Made by a program: the position numbers and the translations under genes. This document shows positions 1-6,688 of a stretch of 10,154 bases of DNA, piece by piece. Numbering within the stretch: the first letter of the stretch is position 1; every line of letters begins with the position of its first letter. The DNA is from Devosia sp. (GTDB lineage: Bacteria; Pseudomonadota; Alphaproteobacteria; Rhizobiales; Devosiaceae): positions 1 to 10,154 of the forward strand of contig JAQGJI010000198.1 of the NCBI GenBank assembly GCA_028290685.1, given 5' to 3'. The notes under the pieces were generated by a model that worked only from the letters and a program-made list of their open reading frames with translations, was not told the origin of the DNA and searched no databases.

Positions 1-276
1 TCCCATGTGAGCAAGAGGCGCGTCAACTCACACAATGACAATGGCCGTGAAGGGGTGGAAATCGGAATGGCGGTTTATGGGAACAAGATAGCCAAAGCGG
101 ACATGACTTGAAGGCTGCACTATTCCGCAGCTTGCAGGTGGAACTGAAACGGTACGTTCAATAAGCTGGCATGAGGCCGCTAAGTCGACCATGATGCGGG
201 TATATCGGAGTGCCGCAGATCGGCAGCACCACTCCAGAAGACGCTTTGCCGAGGAAATCCAAAAATAGGGAAAGCA
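1..276. other. left edge, no complete gene; possible tail of an upstream CDS
   Basis: No complete gene is supported here. On the + strand the frame starting at base 1 stays open for 36 codons and stops with TGA at 109-111. About two thirds of its third positions are G or C, and it ends in ...GNKIAKADMT, so it may be the C-terminus of an upstream rightward gene. A run this short can also arise by chance, and I do not recognise the peptide. From 112 to 276 there is only leader sequence for the next gene. It contains a modest stem-loop (GGAGTG at 207-212 pairing with CACTCC at 230-235, with a CCG/CGG inner stem) and no T-run, so it is not a convincing terminator. I see no confident promoter. Confidence 0.25.
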
Positions 277-1038
277 ATGCGACTTTTTGATCTGACCGAC
301 CAAGTCGCCCTGGTCACAGGATCAAGCCAAGGCATCGGCTTCGCACTTGCCAAGGGCTTGGCCGCAGCTGGAGCTCATATTGTGCTAAATGGCCGTGATG
401 CCAATCGGATCGAAGCCGCCGCGGAGATGCTGCGAGGTCAAGGCGCAAAAATTGCCGTATCTGCCTTTGACGTCACAGACCCGCAGGCTGCCGAGTTGGC
501 GGTGGATGCAATCGAACATGACGTGGGTCCAATTCGGATATTAGTCAATAATGCTGGGATACAGCACCGCGCGCCCTTGCATGAGTTTCCCGACGACAAA
601 TGGCATGGATTGTTGCGAACTAATCTCGACAGCGTTTTCTACATGTCGAGAGCGGTAGCGATCCGGATGATCCCTAGAAAAGCGGGAAAGATCATCAACA
701 TCGCGTCGGTCAATGCCGAGTTGGGCCGGCCCGGTATCGCACCATATACCGCAACAAAAGGCGCCGTGAAGCAACTAACAAGAGGCATGGCTTGCGACTG
801 GGCCAGGTACAATCTGCAAGTGAATGCCATCGGCCCAGGCTACTTCAACACCGAGATGACCCAGTCACTCGTCCGAGATCCCGATTTTACCGCCTGGCTG
901 GAGAAACGCACCCCCGCGGGTCGTTGGGGAGATGCTTCCGAGCTCGTGGGTGTGGCGGTGTTCCTGGCTTCAGACGCGTCATCGTTCGTCAACGGACAAA
1001 TCATCTATGTGGATGGCGGGATGACCGCGTCGGTTTGA
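277..1038 (+). CDS. SDR oxidoreductase, gluconate 5-dehydrogenase / 5-keto-gluconate reductase (IdnO/Gno) type
   Basis: This 253-residue cytoplasmic SDR is full length for the classical family. The nucleotide-binding TGSSQGIG is at residues 14-21, NNAG at 91-94, and the catalytic set is N116, S144, Y157 and K161 (YTATK). After strand 2 the sequence reads NGRD; a basic residue there and no acidic residue suggests NADP(H). The stretches NNAGIQ, KGAVKQLTRGM, NAIGPGYFNTEMT and the end YVDGGM follow, from memory, E. coli IdnO, which interconverts D-gluconate and 5-keto-D-gluconate; related enzymes use other keto-acids, so the substrate is inferred. The start is supported by AGGGA about six bases upstream. 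It faces the transporter operon convergently and is not part of that transcript, so it must have its own promoter or belong to a unit entering from the left. Confidence 0.88.
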   Translation: MRLFDLTDQVALVTGSSQGIGFALAKGLAAAGAHIVLNGRDANRIEAAAEMLRGQGAKIAVSAFDVTDPQAAELAVDAIEHDVGPIRILVNNAGIQHRAPLHEFPDDKWHGLLRTNLDSVFYMSRAVAIRMIPRKAGKIINIASVNAELGRPGIAPYTATKGAVKQLTRGMACDWARYNLQVNAIGPGYFNTEMTQSLVRDPDFTAWLEKRTPAGRWGDASELVGVAVFLASDASSFVNGQIIYVDGGMTASV

Positions 1039-1080
1039 TCCGACGCGGGAGAGCAGCCACCGGTCTATTCGGCGGCTTTT
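1025..1080. terminator. candidate bidirectional terminator between convergent genes
   Basis: Two stem-loops sit in and around the 40-base gap between two genes that point at each other. The first is a perfect 9-bp stem, CCGCGTCGG (1025-1033) with CCGACGCGG (1040-1048) and loop TTTGAT; it includes the stop codon of the rightward gene and has no T-run after it. The second is AGCCACCG (1055-1062) with CGGCGGCT (1070-1077). Read rightward it has one A-C mismatch and runs into TTTTA, so it fits an intrinsic terminator for the IdnO-like gene. Read leftward the mismatch becomes a G-U pair, but no U-run follows. Termination in both directions is inferred. Confidence 0.55.
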
Positions 1081-1888
1081 ATCCGGGAAACAACGTTAGA
1101 CCGCCATCAACTCGCAGCACTTGTCCATTGATGAACTTGGATCTTGGTCCGGCAAGGAAAGCCACCGCATCCCCGATCTCGTCGGGCTCTGCATACCGGT
1201 TGAACGATGCCTTACTTGAGTTCATCTTGTCCGGATCCGTAACCCGGGTCGCTTGGAATCGAGCTGTCTTGGTTGGCCCAGGGCTTACTGCATTGATCCG
1301 CACGCCTTGCTCATAGAGTTCCTTGGCGAGGCACCTGGTGTAGTGGACAACGGCAGCCTTGAGCGTCGAATAAACCACCTCGGGCGAGCAGCCCATGTGT
1401 GCGGCGGCGGAAGCGACATTGATCACCGTACCCGTCCCTGCTCGCACCATCTGCGGCACGAAGGCCTGGGTGACCAACATCGTACCAATCAGATTGTTGT
1501 TCGTCAGGACCTGGATGTCCTCAAAGCTCACATCAAGTGCATTGTTGGGGCTCGGCTTGTTGCCGGAAGCGCCAATATCACCACCCGCGCAATTAACCAG
1601 GATCTGCACCTCCCCCAGTTTTGCTTCGATCTCCTCACGCATGCGCTTGACGGCAGCCGGATCGCCGATATTGCCGGTGACGGCGACTGTACGCACACCC
1701 AGCGCCTCGAACTCCCGTATGACTTCGTCCAAGTTGGCAGCCTCCCCGTATTTGGAGGGAGAGGTCCAGTCGAGATCATGCAGCGCGAGGTCGGCACCCT
1801 GCTCTGCGAGCTTGCGCGCCATGGTTTTTCCAAGGCCCCTGCCGGACCCCGTTACAAAGGCAATTTTGCCGCTTAGTTCATTTGGCAT
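1079..1888 (-). CDS. SDR family oxidoreductase, last gene of the sugar operon
   Basis: This is a 269-residue classical SDR, probably a soluble NAD-dependent dehydrogenase of a hydroxyl or keto sugar compound. The Rossmann motif TGSGRGLG is at residues 13-20, NCAG (a variant of NNAG) at 99-102, an Asn-rich TNNN around 129-132, and the catalytic S160, Y173 and K177 (YSTLK). It ends with the usual RVDGG near the C-terminus. Acidic residues after strand 2 (HDLD, 37-40) suggest NAD preference. An insertion of about 20 residues follows NCAG (GDIGASGNKPSPNNALD), longer than in the IdnO-like protein, and may shape the substrate pocket. The start is preceded by a strong GGGAGGAG site, and the gene begins 12 bases after the TIM-barrel gene, so the two are co-transcribed. 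The substrate is not recognisable from sequence. Confidence 0.88.
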   Translation of the reverse strand: MPNELSGKIAFVTGSGRGLGKTMARKLAEQGADLALHDLDWTSPSKYGEAANLDEVIREFEALGVRTVAVTGNIGDPAAVKRMREEIEAKLGEVQILVNCAGGDIGASGNKPSPNNALDVSFEDIQVLTNNNLIGTMLVTQAFVPQMVRAGTGTVINVASAAAHMGCSPEVVYSTLKAAVVHYTRCLAKELYEQGVRINAVSPGPTKTARFQATRVTDPDKMNSSKASFNRYAEPDEIGDAVAFLAGPRSKFINGQVLRVDGGLTLFPG

Positions 1889-1900
1889 AAAGGCTCCTCC

Positions 1901-2884
1901 CTAGATAAACCCGAGAGCATGCATGTTCGCGGCACTACGCCGGATCATGCCAAGCTCGTATTCTACCATCTCACCGTCCGAACCCCTCTCCCATGGGGTG
2001 CGATAATCCGCGTCATCCGGCAAGCAGTTGCGCCGCGCCGCCGCAAGGCATGCGGCAAGCTCAGGGGCTAGTTTGGGCGCGTAACCTGTCCACCAGTCGG
2101 GCGTGAACAGCCGGACATGGCGCACCTCGAGTGCACCCGGTTCCAACACCGCCGTCATGCGGTCATGATGTTGCCCCAGCAGCTCGAAAATCTCCTTGAA
2201 CGGCACCGCACCGTCCCCAATGGCGCACCTCACCAGGCGGTAGCCCTCTTCCGTCCATTGCACCCGGTAGTCCTTCAGGTGAACATGCGCGACATAGGGG
2301 GCTATTACGCGGGTAAAATCGAGCGGTGCCTCGGCTACTGGGAAGCTGTTACCAGTATCGAACACGATCCGAACGTTGGGGCCGAATTCCTCGCAGAAGG
2401 CCACCAACTCACGACTGGTGAAATCCTGGTGGTTCTCAATCAGAATTGTCAGCCCGTGCTCGGCTGCAATCGGAGCATAAGCGCCCAATTTGGTGCGAAC
2501 ATCGTCGACCAGGTCGGACCATCGAGCGCCTGCCGCGTTGCGGTCGCCACATAGAACTGGGGTCAAGGCAAACCGGATCTTCGTTGCGCCAATAGCGAGT
2601 GCCGAAGCAACGCAGCTGTTGATCTCGCCCATCCACAAGGCCGAACTGACAACCGGCTCCATCCCTAGAGCCTCCAGTCTCTTCCGCAAGGCTTGTCTGC
2701 CCGGCTCGTCCAAGTCAGCAATCCATGGCTCGAAGATCTCGATAGTGCGGCTATTTAACTCCGCTGCCAGGTCAATAAAGCCGTTGAGCCCCACACCTGC
2801 CGCATTAGCGCGCGGTGTGCCCCGGCCCTGCAGTCCGACATAGTAGGTAAGACCGTAAGGGTTTAGGCCTGTCTGGATGTTCAT
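1901..2884 (-). CDS. sugar phosphate isomerase/epimerase-like TIM-barrel protein
   Basis: This is a 327-residue protein of the xylose-isomerase-like TIM-barrel superfamily (AP endonuclease 2 fold), whose members isomerise or epimerise sugars and related polyols with a divalent metal. The expected metal ligands are visible: E150 in ILIENHQDF, D176 in VFDTGN, H202 in HVHLKD and E248 in VLEPG. The D-T-G-N and H-V-H-L-K-D blocks are typical of the family. The C-terminal 50-60 residues (ARRNCLPDD onwards) extend past the barrel and are rich in charged residues. No signal peptide is seen, so it is cytoplasmic. A GGAG stands about nine bases before the start, and an AAGGG abuts the ATG. It lies between two dehydrogenases in the operon, which suggests it acts on an oxidised or keto-sugar intermediate. 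Exact reaction unknown. Confidence 0.85.
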   Translation of the reverse strand: MNIQTGLNPYGLTYYVGLQGRGTPRANAAGVGLNGFIDLAAELNSRTIEIFEPWIADLDEPGRQALRKRLEALGMEPVVSSALWMGEINSCVASALAIGATKIRFALTPVLCGDRNAAGARWSDLVDDVRTKLGAYAPIAAEHGLTILIENHQDFTSRELVAFCEEFGPNVRIVFDTGNSFPVAEAPLDFTRVIAPYVAHVHLKDYRVQWTEEGYRLVRCAIGDGAVPFKEIFELLGQHHDRMTAVLEPGALEVRHVRLFTPDWWTGYAPKLAPELAACLAAARRNCLPDDADYRTPWERGSDGEMVEYELGMIRRSAANMHALGFI

Positions 2885-2900
2885 CCCTTAGCTCTCCGTC

Positions 2901-3665
2901 TCAAAGAAGGCCCGCATCTACGATGAAGGACTGCTTGGTAATCATTTGACTGTCGTCGGACGCCAAGAACAACACCATGCGGGCAATCGCGTCGCCCTCG
3001 AGCACCTTCTTGATGCATTGCCGTTCGACAAACGCGTTGACGGACTCCTGGGTAGGGTACCAGAGCTGCCGCTGGCGCTCGGTGATCACCGCTCCTGGCT
3101 CAATGGCATTGACACGGATATTGTCTGCGCCAAGGGCCCGCGCGAGGCTGTTGGTCAGGCCAACAACTGCCGCCTTGGCGGTTGCATAGGCAGGCATGTT
3201 GGCGCCGCCCCCTCGCCAGGCAATAGACGAGAAATTGATGATGGAGCCGCCCCCCAGCTCACGCATGTGCGGCTGCACAGCCTGGGCGGCAAAGAATTGA
3301 TGGCGCAAGTTCACGTTCTGCGCGCGGTCCCAGTATTCGGGCGTGACGTCGGAAACCGCGTGCCGGTCATCATTGGCCGCATTGTTGACCAGCACGCCGA
3401 TCGGACCGAGTTGGTCCTTGACGGCGACAATAGCGGCCCGCAACGCGTCGATGTCGAGAAGGTCGCAATGGAGAAACAGGGGCTTATAAAGGCTCGGCGC
3501 GAGTTCTTCTACCCTGGCCCTGGCTGCTTCGTCCTGAATGTCCACGAACGCCACGCGCGCATCCTGCTCGGCAAAGGCACGCACGATATCGGCGCCAATT
3601 CCTGAAGCACCTCCGGTCCCAAAAACAACACGCCCAGAAAGACTTGGGTGACGGGCAAAGCTCAT
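2901..3665 (-). CDS. SDR aldose 1-dehydrogenase, D-xylose/D-galactose dehydrogenase-like
   Basis: This 254-residue SDR probably oxidises an aldose at C1 to the lactone with NAD+. TGGASGIG is at residues 17-24, the variant NNAAND at 94-99, and the catalytic S147, Y160 and K164 (YATAK) are present. D42 at the end of strand 2 favours NAD. The blocks NDDRH..SDVTPEYWD, NVNLRHQFFAAQAV, GGGSIINFSSIAW and the end FIVDAG (in place of the usual DGG) match, from memory, Caulobacter crescentus D-xylose 1-dehydrogenase, where the same NDDRH, NVNLRH and IDAG features occur. That family also includes galactose and arabinose dehydrogenases, so the sugar is uncertain. It follows the transporter ATPase by 15 bases and precedes the TIM-barrel gene by 16. 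The ribosome site (AGAGGA, about 12 bases upstream) is weak. I avoid the symbol xylB because it also denotes xylulokinase. Confidence 0.86.
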   Translation of the reverse strand: MSFARHPSLSGRVVFGTGGASGIGADIVRAFAEQDARVAFVDIQDEAARARVEELAPSLYKPLFLHCDLLDIDALRAAIVAVKDQLGPIGVLVNNAANDDRHAVSDVTPEYWDRAQNVNLRHQFFAAQAVQPHMRELGGGSIINFSSIAWRGGGANMPAYATAKAAVVGLTNSLARALGADNIRVNAIEPGAVITERQRQLWYPTQESVNAFVERQCIKKVLEGDAIARMVLFLASDDSQMITKQSFIVDAGLL

Positions 3666-3680
3666 AGTGACAAATATCCT

Positions 3681-4787
3681 CTACAGCAGGCGCTGCGTTG
3701 TCGGGTCGAACAGGCAGGCCTTGGTCATGTCCACAGACACCACCATCTCTTCGCCCATAACCGGTGCCTCGTCGGGCGTAAAACGCCCCACGACTTCCAG
3801 TTCGCCCAAGCGAAGGACTGCCATCGTCTCGGCTCCGGTGGGCTCCACGACTTCCACCGGCGCGACTAGAGTGGCAAGACCCTCTTTACCGCGCATTTCG
3901 GCGTTGTGGCGACTTAGGTGCTCGGGCCGAATACCCAAGATGACCTTGCGGCCTTTTTCGAACATTCCCGAGGGCTGCTGCAACTTAAGGATGACCAGCT
4001 TGCCGCCTGCTCCGACGAACGAAACGGCATCAACTCCGTCGACGGTGGTCATCTCCGCCGGAATGAAGTTCATTGCCGGCGAGCCCATGAAGCCGGCGAC
4101 AAAAATGTTGGCAGGCCGGTCGTAAATCGTTTGCGGCTCATCGAATTGTTGCACTTCCCCTTGGTGCATCACGGCAATGCGTGACGCCAAGGTCATTGCC
4201 TCAACCTGGTCGTGGGTAACGTAGACTGTGGTCTTGCCAACCCGGTGGTGCAGTTTCTTTATCTCGGTCCGCATGTCGACGCGCAACTTGGCGTCGAGAT
4301 TGGACAAGGGCTCGTCGAACAGGAAGAGTTTTGGGTCACGAACCAGGGCCCGGCCCATGGCGACGCGCTGGCGTTGCCCACCCGAAAGTTGACCTGGCTT
4401 TCGGTCGAGCAGCGCCCCGATCTGCAGCAAGGCGGAAACTCTTGCAATGGCTTCCACTTGCTGGCTCTTGGGGACGCCGCGACTTTCCATCCCAAAAAGC
4501 ATATTTTGGCGCACGGTCATCGTCGGATAGAGAGCATACGACTGGAACACCATGGCAATGTCGCGGTCTTTAGGCGCAACGGAGTTCACCAGGCGGTCGC
4601 CGATATAAATCTCGCCCGCAGTTACCGTTTCAAGCCCTGCGATCATCGCGAGCAAGGTCGACTTGCCGCACCCCGATGGCCCAACTAGAGCGATGAACTC
4701 GCCGGCACGTGCTTCAAGATTGATGCCTTTAAGAACCTCGACGAAGCCAAAGCTCTTGCGCAGATTGCGGATCGTCAAAGCCGACAT
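3681..4787 (-). CDS. CUT1 sugar ABC transporter ATP-binding protein (UgpC/MsmK/MalK family)
   Basis: This 368-residue cytoplasmic ATPase powers the import complex formed with the two permeases upstream in the operon. All nucleotide-binding elements are intact: Walker A GPSGCGKST at 36-44, Q-loop Q82, signature LSGGQ at 134-138, Walker B LFLFDEP at 154-160 with catalytic E159, D-loop SNLD at 162-165 and switch H192. From about residue 240 there is the OB-fold/TOBE extension seen in MalK-type ATPases, including GIRPEHL, which contacts regulators and helps dimerise. Length is normal. The start has GAGG five bases upstream and lies 10 bases after the permease stop. Automatic pipelines often name such proteins UgpC (glycerol-3-phosphate), but here the partners point to a sugar. 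ATPases of this family may serve several permeases. Confidence 0.95.
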   Translation of the reverse strand: MSALTIRNLRKSFGFVEVLKGINLEARAGEFIALVGPSGCGKSTLLAMIAGLETVTAGEIYIGDRLVNSVAPKDRDIAMVFQSYALYPTMTVRQNMLFGMESRGVPKSQQVEAIARVSALLQIGALLDRKPGQLSGGQRQRVAMGRALVRDPKLFLFDEPLSNLDAKLRVDMRTEIKKLHHRVGKTTVYVTHDQVEAMTLASRIAVMHQGEVQQFDEPQTIYDRPANIFVAGFMGSPAMNFIPAEMTTVDGVDAVSFVGAGGKLVILKLQQPSGMFEKGRKVILGIRPEHLSRHNAEMRGKEGLATLVAPVEVVEPTGAETMAVLRLGELEVVGRFTPDEAPVMGEEMVVSVDMTKACLFDPTTQRLL

Positions 4788-4797
4788 GTTTGCCTCG

Positions 4798-5700
4798 TCA
4801 CTTGATTGCGCCTTGTGTCAGGCCACGAACGAAATATTTGCCCCCAACGAAATAGACGAGCAGCGGCGGAAGGGCACCGATCAGCACTGCAGCGCTCATC
4901 ACGTCATAGGCCGACGCCGTCGTACCGCCAGCGGTGAGCGCGACCAAAGCTGCGGTGATGGGTTGCTGGGTGCCCGAAGTAAACACCACGCCGAACAGGT
5001 ACTCGTTCCAGATCCCGGTAAACTGCCATATTACCGTGACGATTAGGATCGGAGGGGAGAGCGGCAAGATGATCTTGCGGAAAATCCGCCAGAATCCTGC
5101 GCCATCGATGCGCGCGGCCTTGATCAAATCGTCTGGGACGGAAATGTAGTAGTTCCGGCAGAACAGGGTCGTGAACGACAGACCCTGAACACAGTGAACC
5201 AGCACCAAGCCTACGACTGAATTGGAGAGGCCCAGCTTGCCGAGGATGAAGGCCCAGGGCATTAGCGATATCTGTCCGGGCATGAAGACCCCGAGGAGCA
5301 TGCAGGTAAAGAGGATTTCAGATCCCTTGAACCGCCACTTGCTCAGCACATAGCCGTTCAACGCCCCCAGCATCGTTGAGATTATTGTCGCCGGTACCGT
5401 CATCCAAAGTGAGTTGAAGAAGTAGCGCTTCATGCCCTCGCAATTGCCACCGATGCAGTAGCTGTCCCAGGCGGACCACCAGGCATCAATTCCGAAGCTC
5501 TGCGGGAACGCGATAAGCCCGTTCCGGGCGATTTCCGGTTGGTCCCGGAAGGAGTTCATCACCACGACGGTGAGCGGCACAATGTAGACCAGAGCAAAAA
5601 GGCTCAGAATGCCATAGATGGCTATTCGTGTTATGAGCTGCCGACGGCTCGCAGAGACAGCATCACGATCATGAGTGTCGGTTAGTGCCAAGTCAGCCAT
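4798..5700 (-). CDS. CUT1 carbohydrate ABC transporter permease, MalG/GtsC-like
   Basis: This 300-residue inner-membrane protein has about six hydrophobic segments. The ATPase-coupling EAA loop is clear: DDLIKAARIDGAG...ILP at residues 190-213. The periplasmic stretch YCIGGNCEGMKRYFFNS carries a Cys pair (82 and 87) seen in this permease group. The end GKYFVRGLTQGAIK and the phrases WNEYLFGVVF and YVLSKWRFKGSE resemble, from memory, Pseudomonas GtsC of the glucose/mannose importer. I chose the ATG at 5700, not the in-frame ATG at 5733. It has AGGGAGGG about five bases upstream, overlaps the preceding permease stop in ATGGCTGA (8 nt), and removes an unlikely 41-base overlap. That overlap suggests translational coupling, which would keep the two permeases in equal amounts. 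Confidence 0.94.
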   Translation of the reverse strand: MADLALTDTHDRDAVSASRRQLITRIAIYGILSLFALVYIVPLTVVVMNSFRDQPEIARNGLIAFPQSFGIDAWWSAWDSYCIGGNCEGMKRYFFNSLWMTVPATIISTMLGALNGYVLSKWRFKGSEILFTCMLLGVFMPGQISLMPWAFILGKLGLSNSVVGLVLVHCVQGLSFTTLFCRNYYISVPDDLIKAARIDGAGFWRIFRKIILPLSPPILIVTVIWQFTGIWNEYLFGVVFTSGTQQPITAALVALTAGGTTASAYDVMSAAVLIGALPPLLVYFVGGKYFVRGLTQGAIK

Positions 5701-6625
5701 TGCGGCCCTCCCTGCGTCGGCGCCAAACGACAAACAAGGAATATGGCACCAGCACCACAGCCAGCGCCACCAGCATCATGATGGCGGCGGCGGCGCCTTC
5801 GCCAATCTGCCCGCGCTGAAACATGAGGTCATACACATAGATCGCCGGGAATGTGGTCGAGATACCGGGGCCACCTCGCGTCAGCGCCGCCACCAGATCA
5901 AAGGTCTTGATGGCGAACTGGATCTGCACCACGGCGACAGCAAGAAAGATCGGCGCGATGACCGGAAGGATCACCTTGCGGTAAATGCGGAACGGTGAGG
6001 CGCCATCGATCTGAGCGGCCTTTACGATGTCCCCGTCTACCGACCGGAGCCCAGCCAGGAACAGCGCCATGGCAAAGCCCGAACTCTGCCAGATGCCCGT
6101 TATAATGATAGCGTAGATCGCGTATTGGCGGTCGCTCGCTAGGGCAAAGCTGAAGTTCGACCAGCCGAGATTACGAACTAGAAACTGGATGCCGGAAGCG
6201 GGATTGTAGAGCCAACTCCACACAGTACCCGTGACGATGAACGATACGGCAAGTGGGTAAAGGAATATCGTCCGCCAGAAGCTTTCAGCCCGCACGCGTT
6301 GGTCGATCAGGACGGCCAGGATCAGGCCAACGGCCATCGAGCCAAGAACGTAGAACCCGGAAAACAGAAACAGGTTCGTGTAGGCAACGCTCCAGCGCCG
6401 GTTGGCCCAAAGGGAGAAGTAGTTGTCGAGGCCAACGAAGCCGTAGCTGGGCAGCAGCGCCGAATTAGAAAGCGAAATATAGAACGTCCATGCTGCGAAC
6501 ACGAAGACATAGATGAACGACGCCAAGAGCGACGGAGCAAGCACCAGTATAGGCACCAGCGACCCAAAGCGTTCGCGCCATGATTGGCCAGCGGTGCCGC
6601 TGGCGATTGATTGAGCGACAGCCAT
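5693..6625 (-). CDS. CUT1 carbohydrate ABC transporter permease, MalF/GtsB-like
   Basis: This 310-residue inner-membrane protein is the first of two permeases and pairs with the MalG-like one to form the sugar channel. A short polar N-terminus (1-20) is followed by a long hydrophobic segment (about 24-48) and further membrane segments near 87-108, 118-138, 168-192, 220-235 and 275-300. The EAA coupling loop is at 198-221 (GDIVKAAQIDGAS...VILP). Length is typical of CUT1 permeases that lack the large MalF periplasmic loop. The positively charged tail VVWRRRREGRNG lies at the C-terminus. GGAG stands five bases before the start. The gene is 63 bases downstream of the binding-protein gene, separated by a stable hairpin, and overlaps the next permease gene by 8 nt. 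Confidence 0.94.
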   Translation of the reverse strand: MAVAQSIASGTAGQSWRERFGSLVPILVLAPSLLASFIYVFVFAAWTFYISLSNSALLPSYGFVGLDNYFSLWANRRWSVAYTNLFLFSGFYVLGSMAVGLILAVLIDQRVRAESFWRTIFLYPLAVSFIVTGTVWSWLYNPASGIQFLVRNLGWSNFSFALASDRQYAIYAIIITGIWQSSGFAMALFLAGLRSVDGDIVKAAQIDGASPFRIYRKVILPVIAPIFLAVAVVQIQFAIKTFDLVAALTRGGPGISTTFPAIYVYDLMFQRGQIGEGAAAAIMMLVALAVVLVPYSLFVVWRRRREGRNG

Positions 6626-6651
6626 TCCTTCTCCGCAAGCAAGAGTGGTAA

Positions 6652-6674
6652 AGGCGCGGCAACCGGCCGCGCCT
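6652..6674 (-). other. perfect 9-bp intercistronic hairpin between binding-protein and permease genes
   Basis: AGGCGCGGC (6652-6660) and GCCGCGCCT (6666-6674) are exact inverted repeats around a 5-base loop, in the only large gap of the operon. In the leftward transcript the stem is followed by TTTACC, too short a U-run for a strong terminator. The position, just after the stop of the periplasmic binding-protein gene, is where transport operons often carry a stem that protects the upstream message or causes partial termination. The expected effect is more binding protein than permease; that role is inferred from position and structure. Confidence 0.6.
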
Positions 6675-6688
6675 CAACTCATCGGCGG

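Noticed and set aside
148..158. AACG-GTA-CGTT inverted repeat resembling a LacI-type operator before the IdnO-like gene
   Set aside because: Arms are only 4 bp, the outer bases do not pair symmetrically, and no good promoter is seen beside it; chance is likely.
28..303. Leftward 91-codon open frame at the left edge
   Set aside because: It overlaps the start of the IdnO-like gene, has no recognisable domain or ribosome site, and its Cys/Ser-rich composition looks like a chance frame.
792..1316. Rightward 174-codon open frame across the convergent junction
   Set aside because: It overlaps two well-supported SDR genes out of frame and the translated sequence is Arg-rich without motifs; it is a shadow of GC-rich coding DNA.
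4798..5733. Longer version of the MalG-like permease starting at 5733
   Set aside because: It would add 11 residues and a 41-base overlap with the preceding gene; the ATG at 5700 has a strong ribosome site and a typical short overlap.
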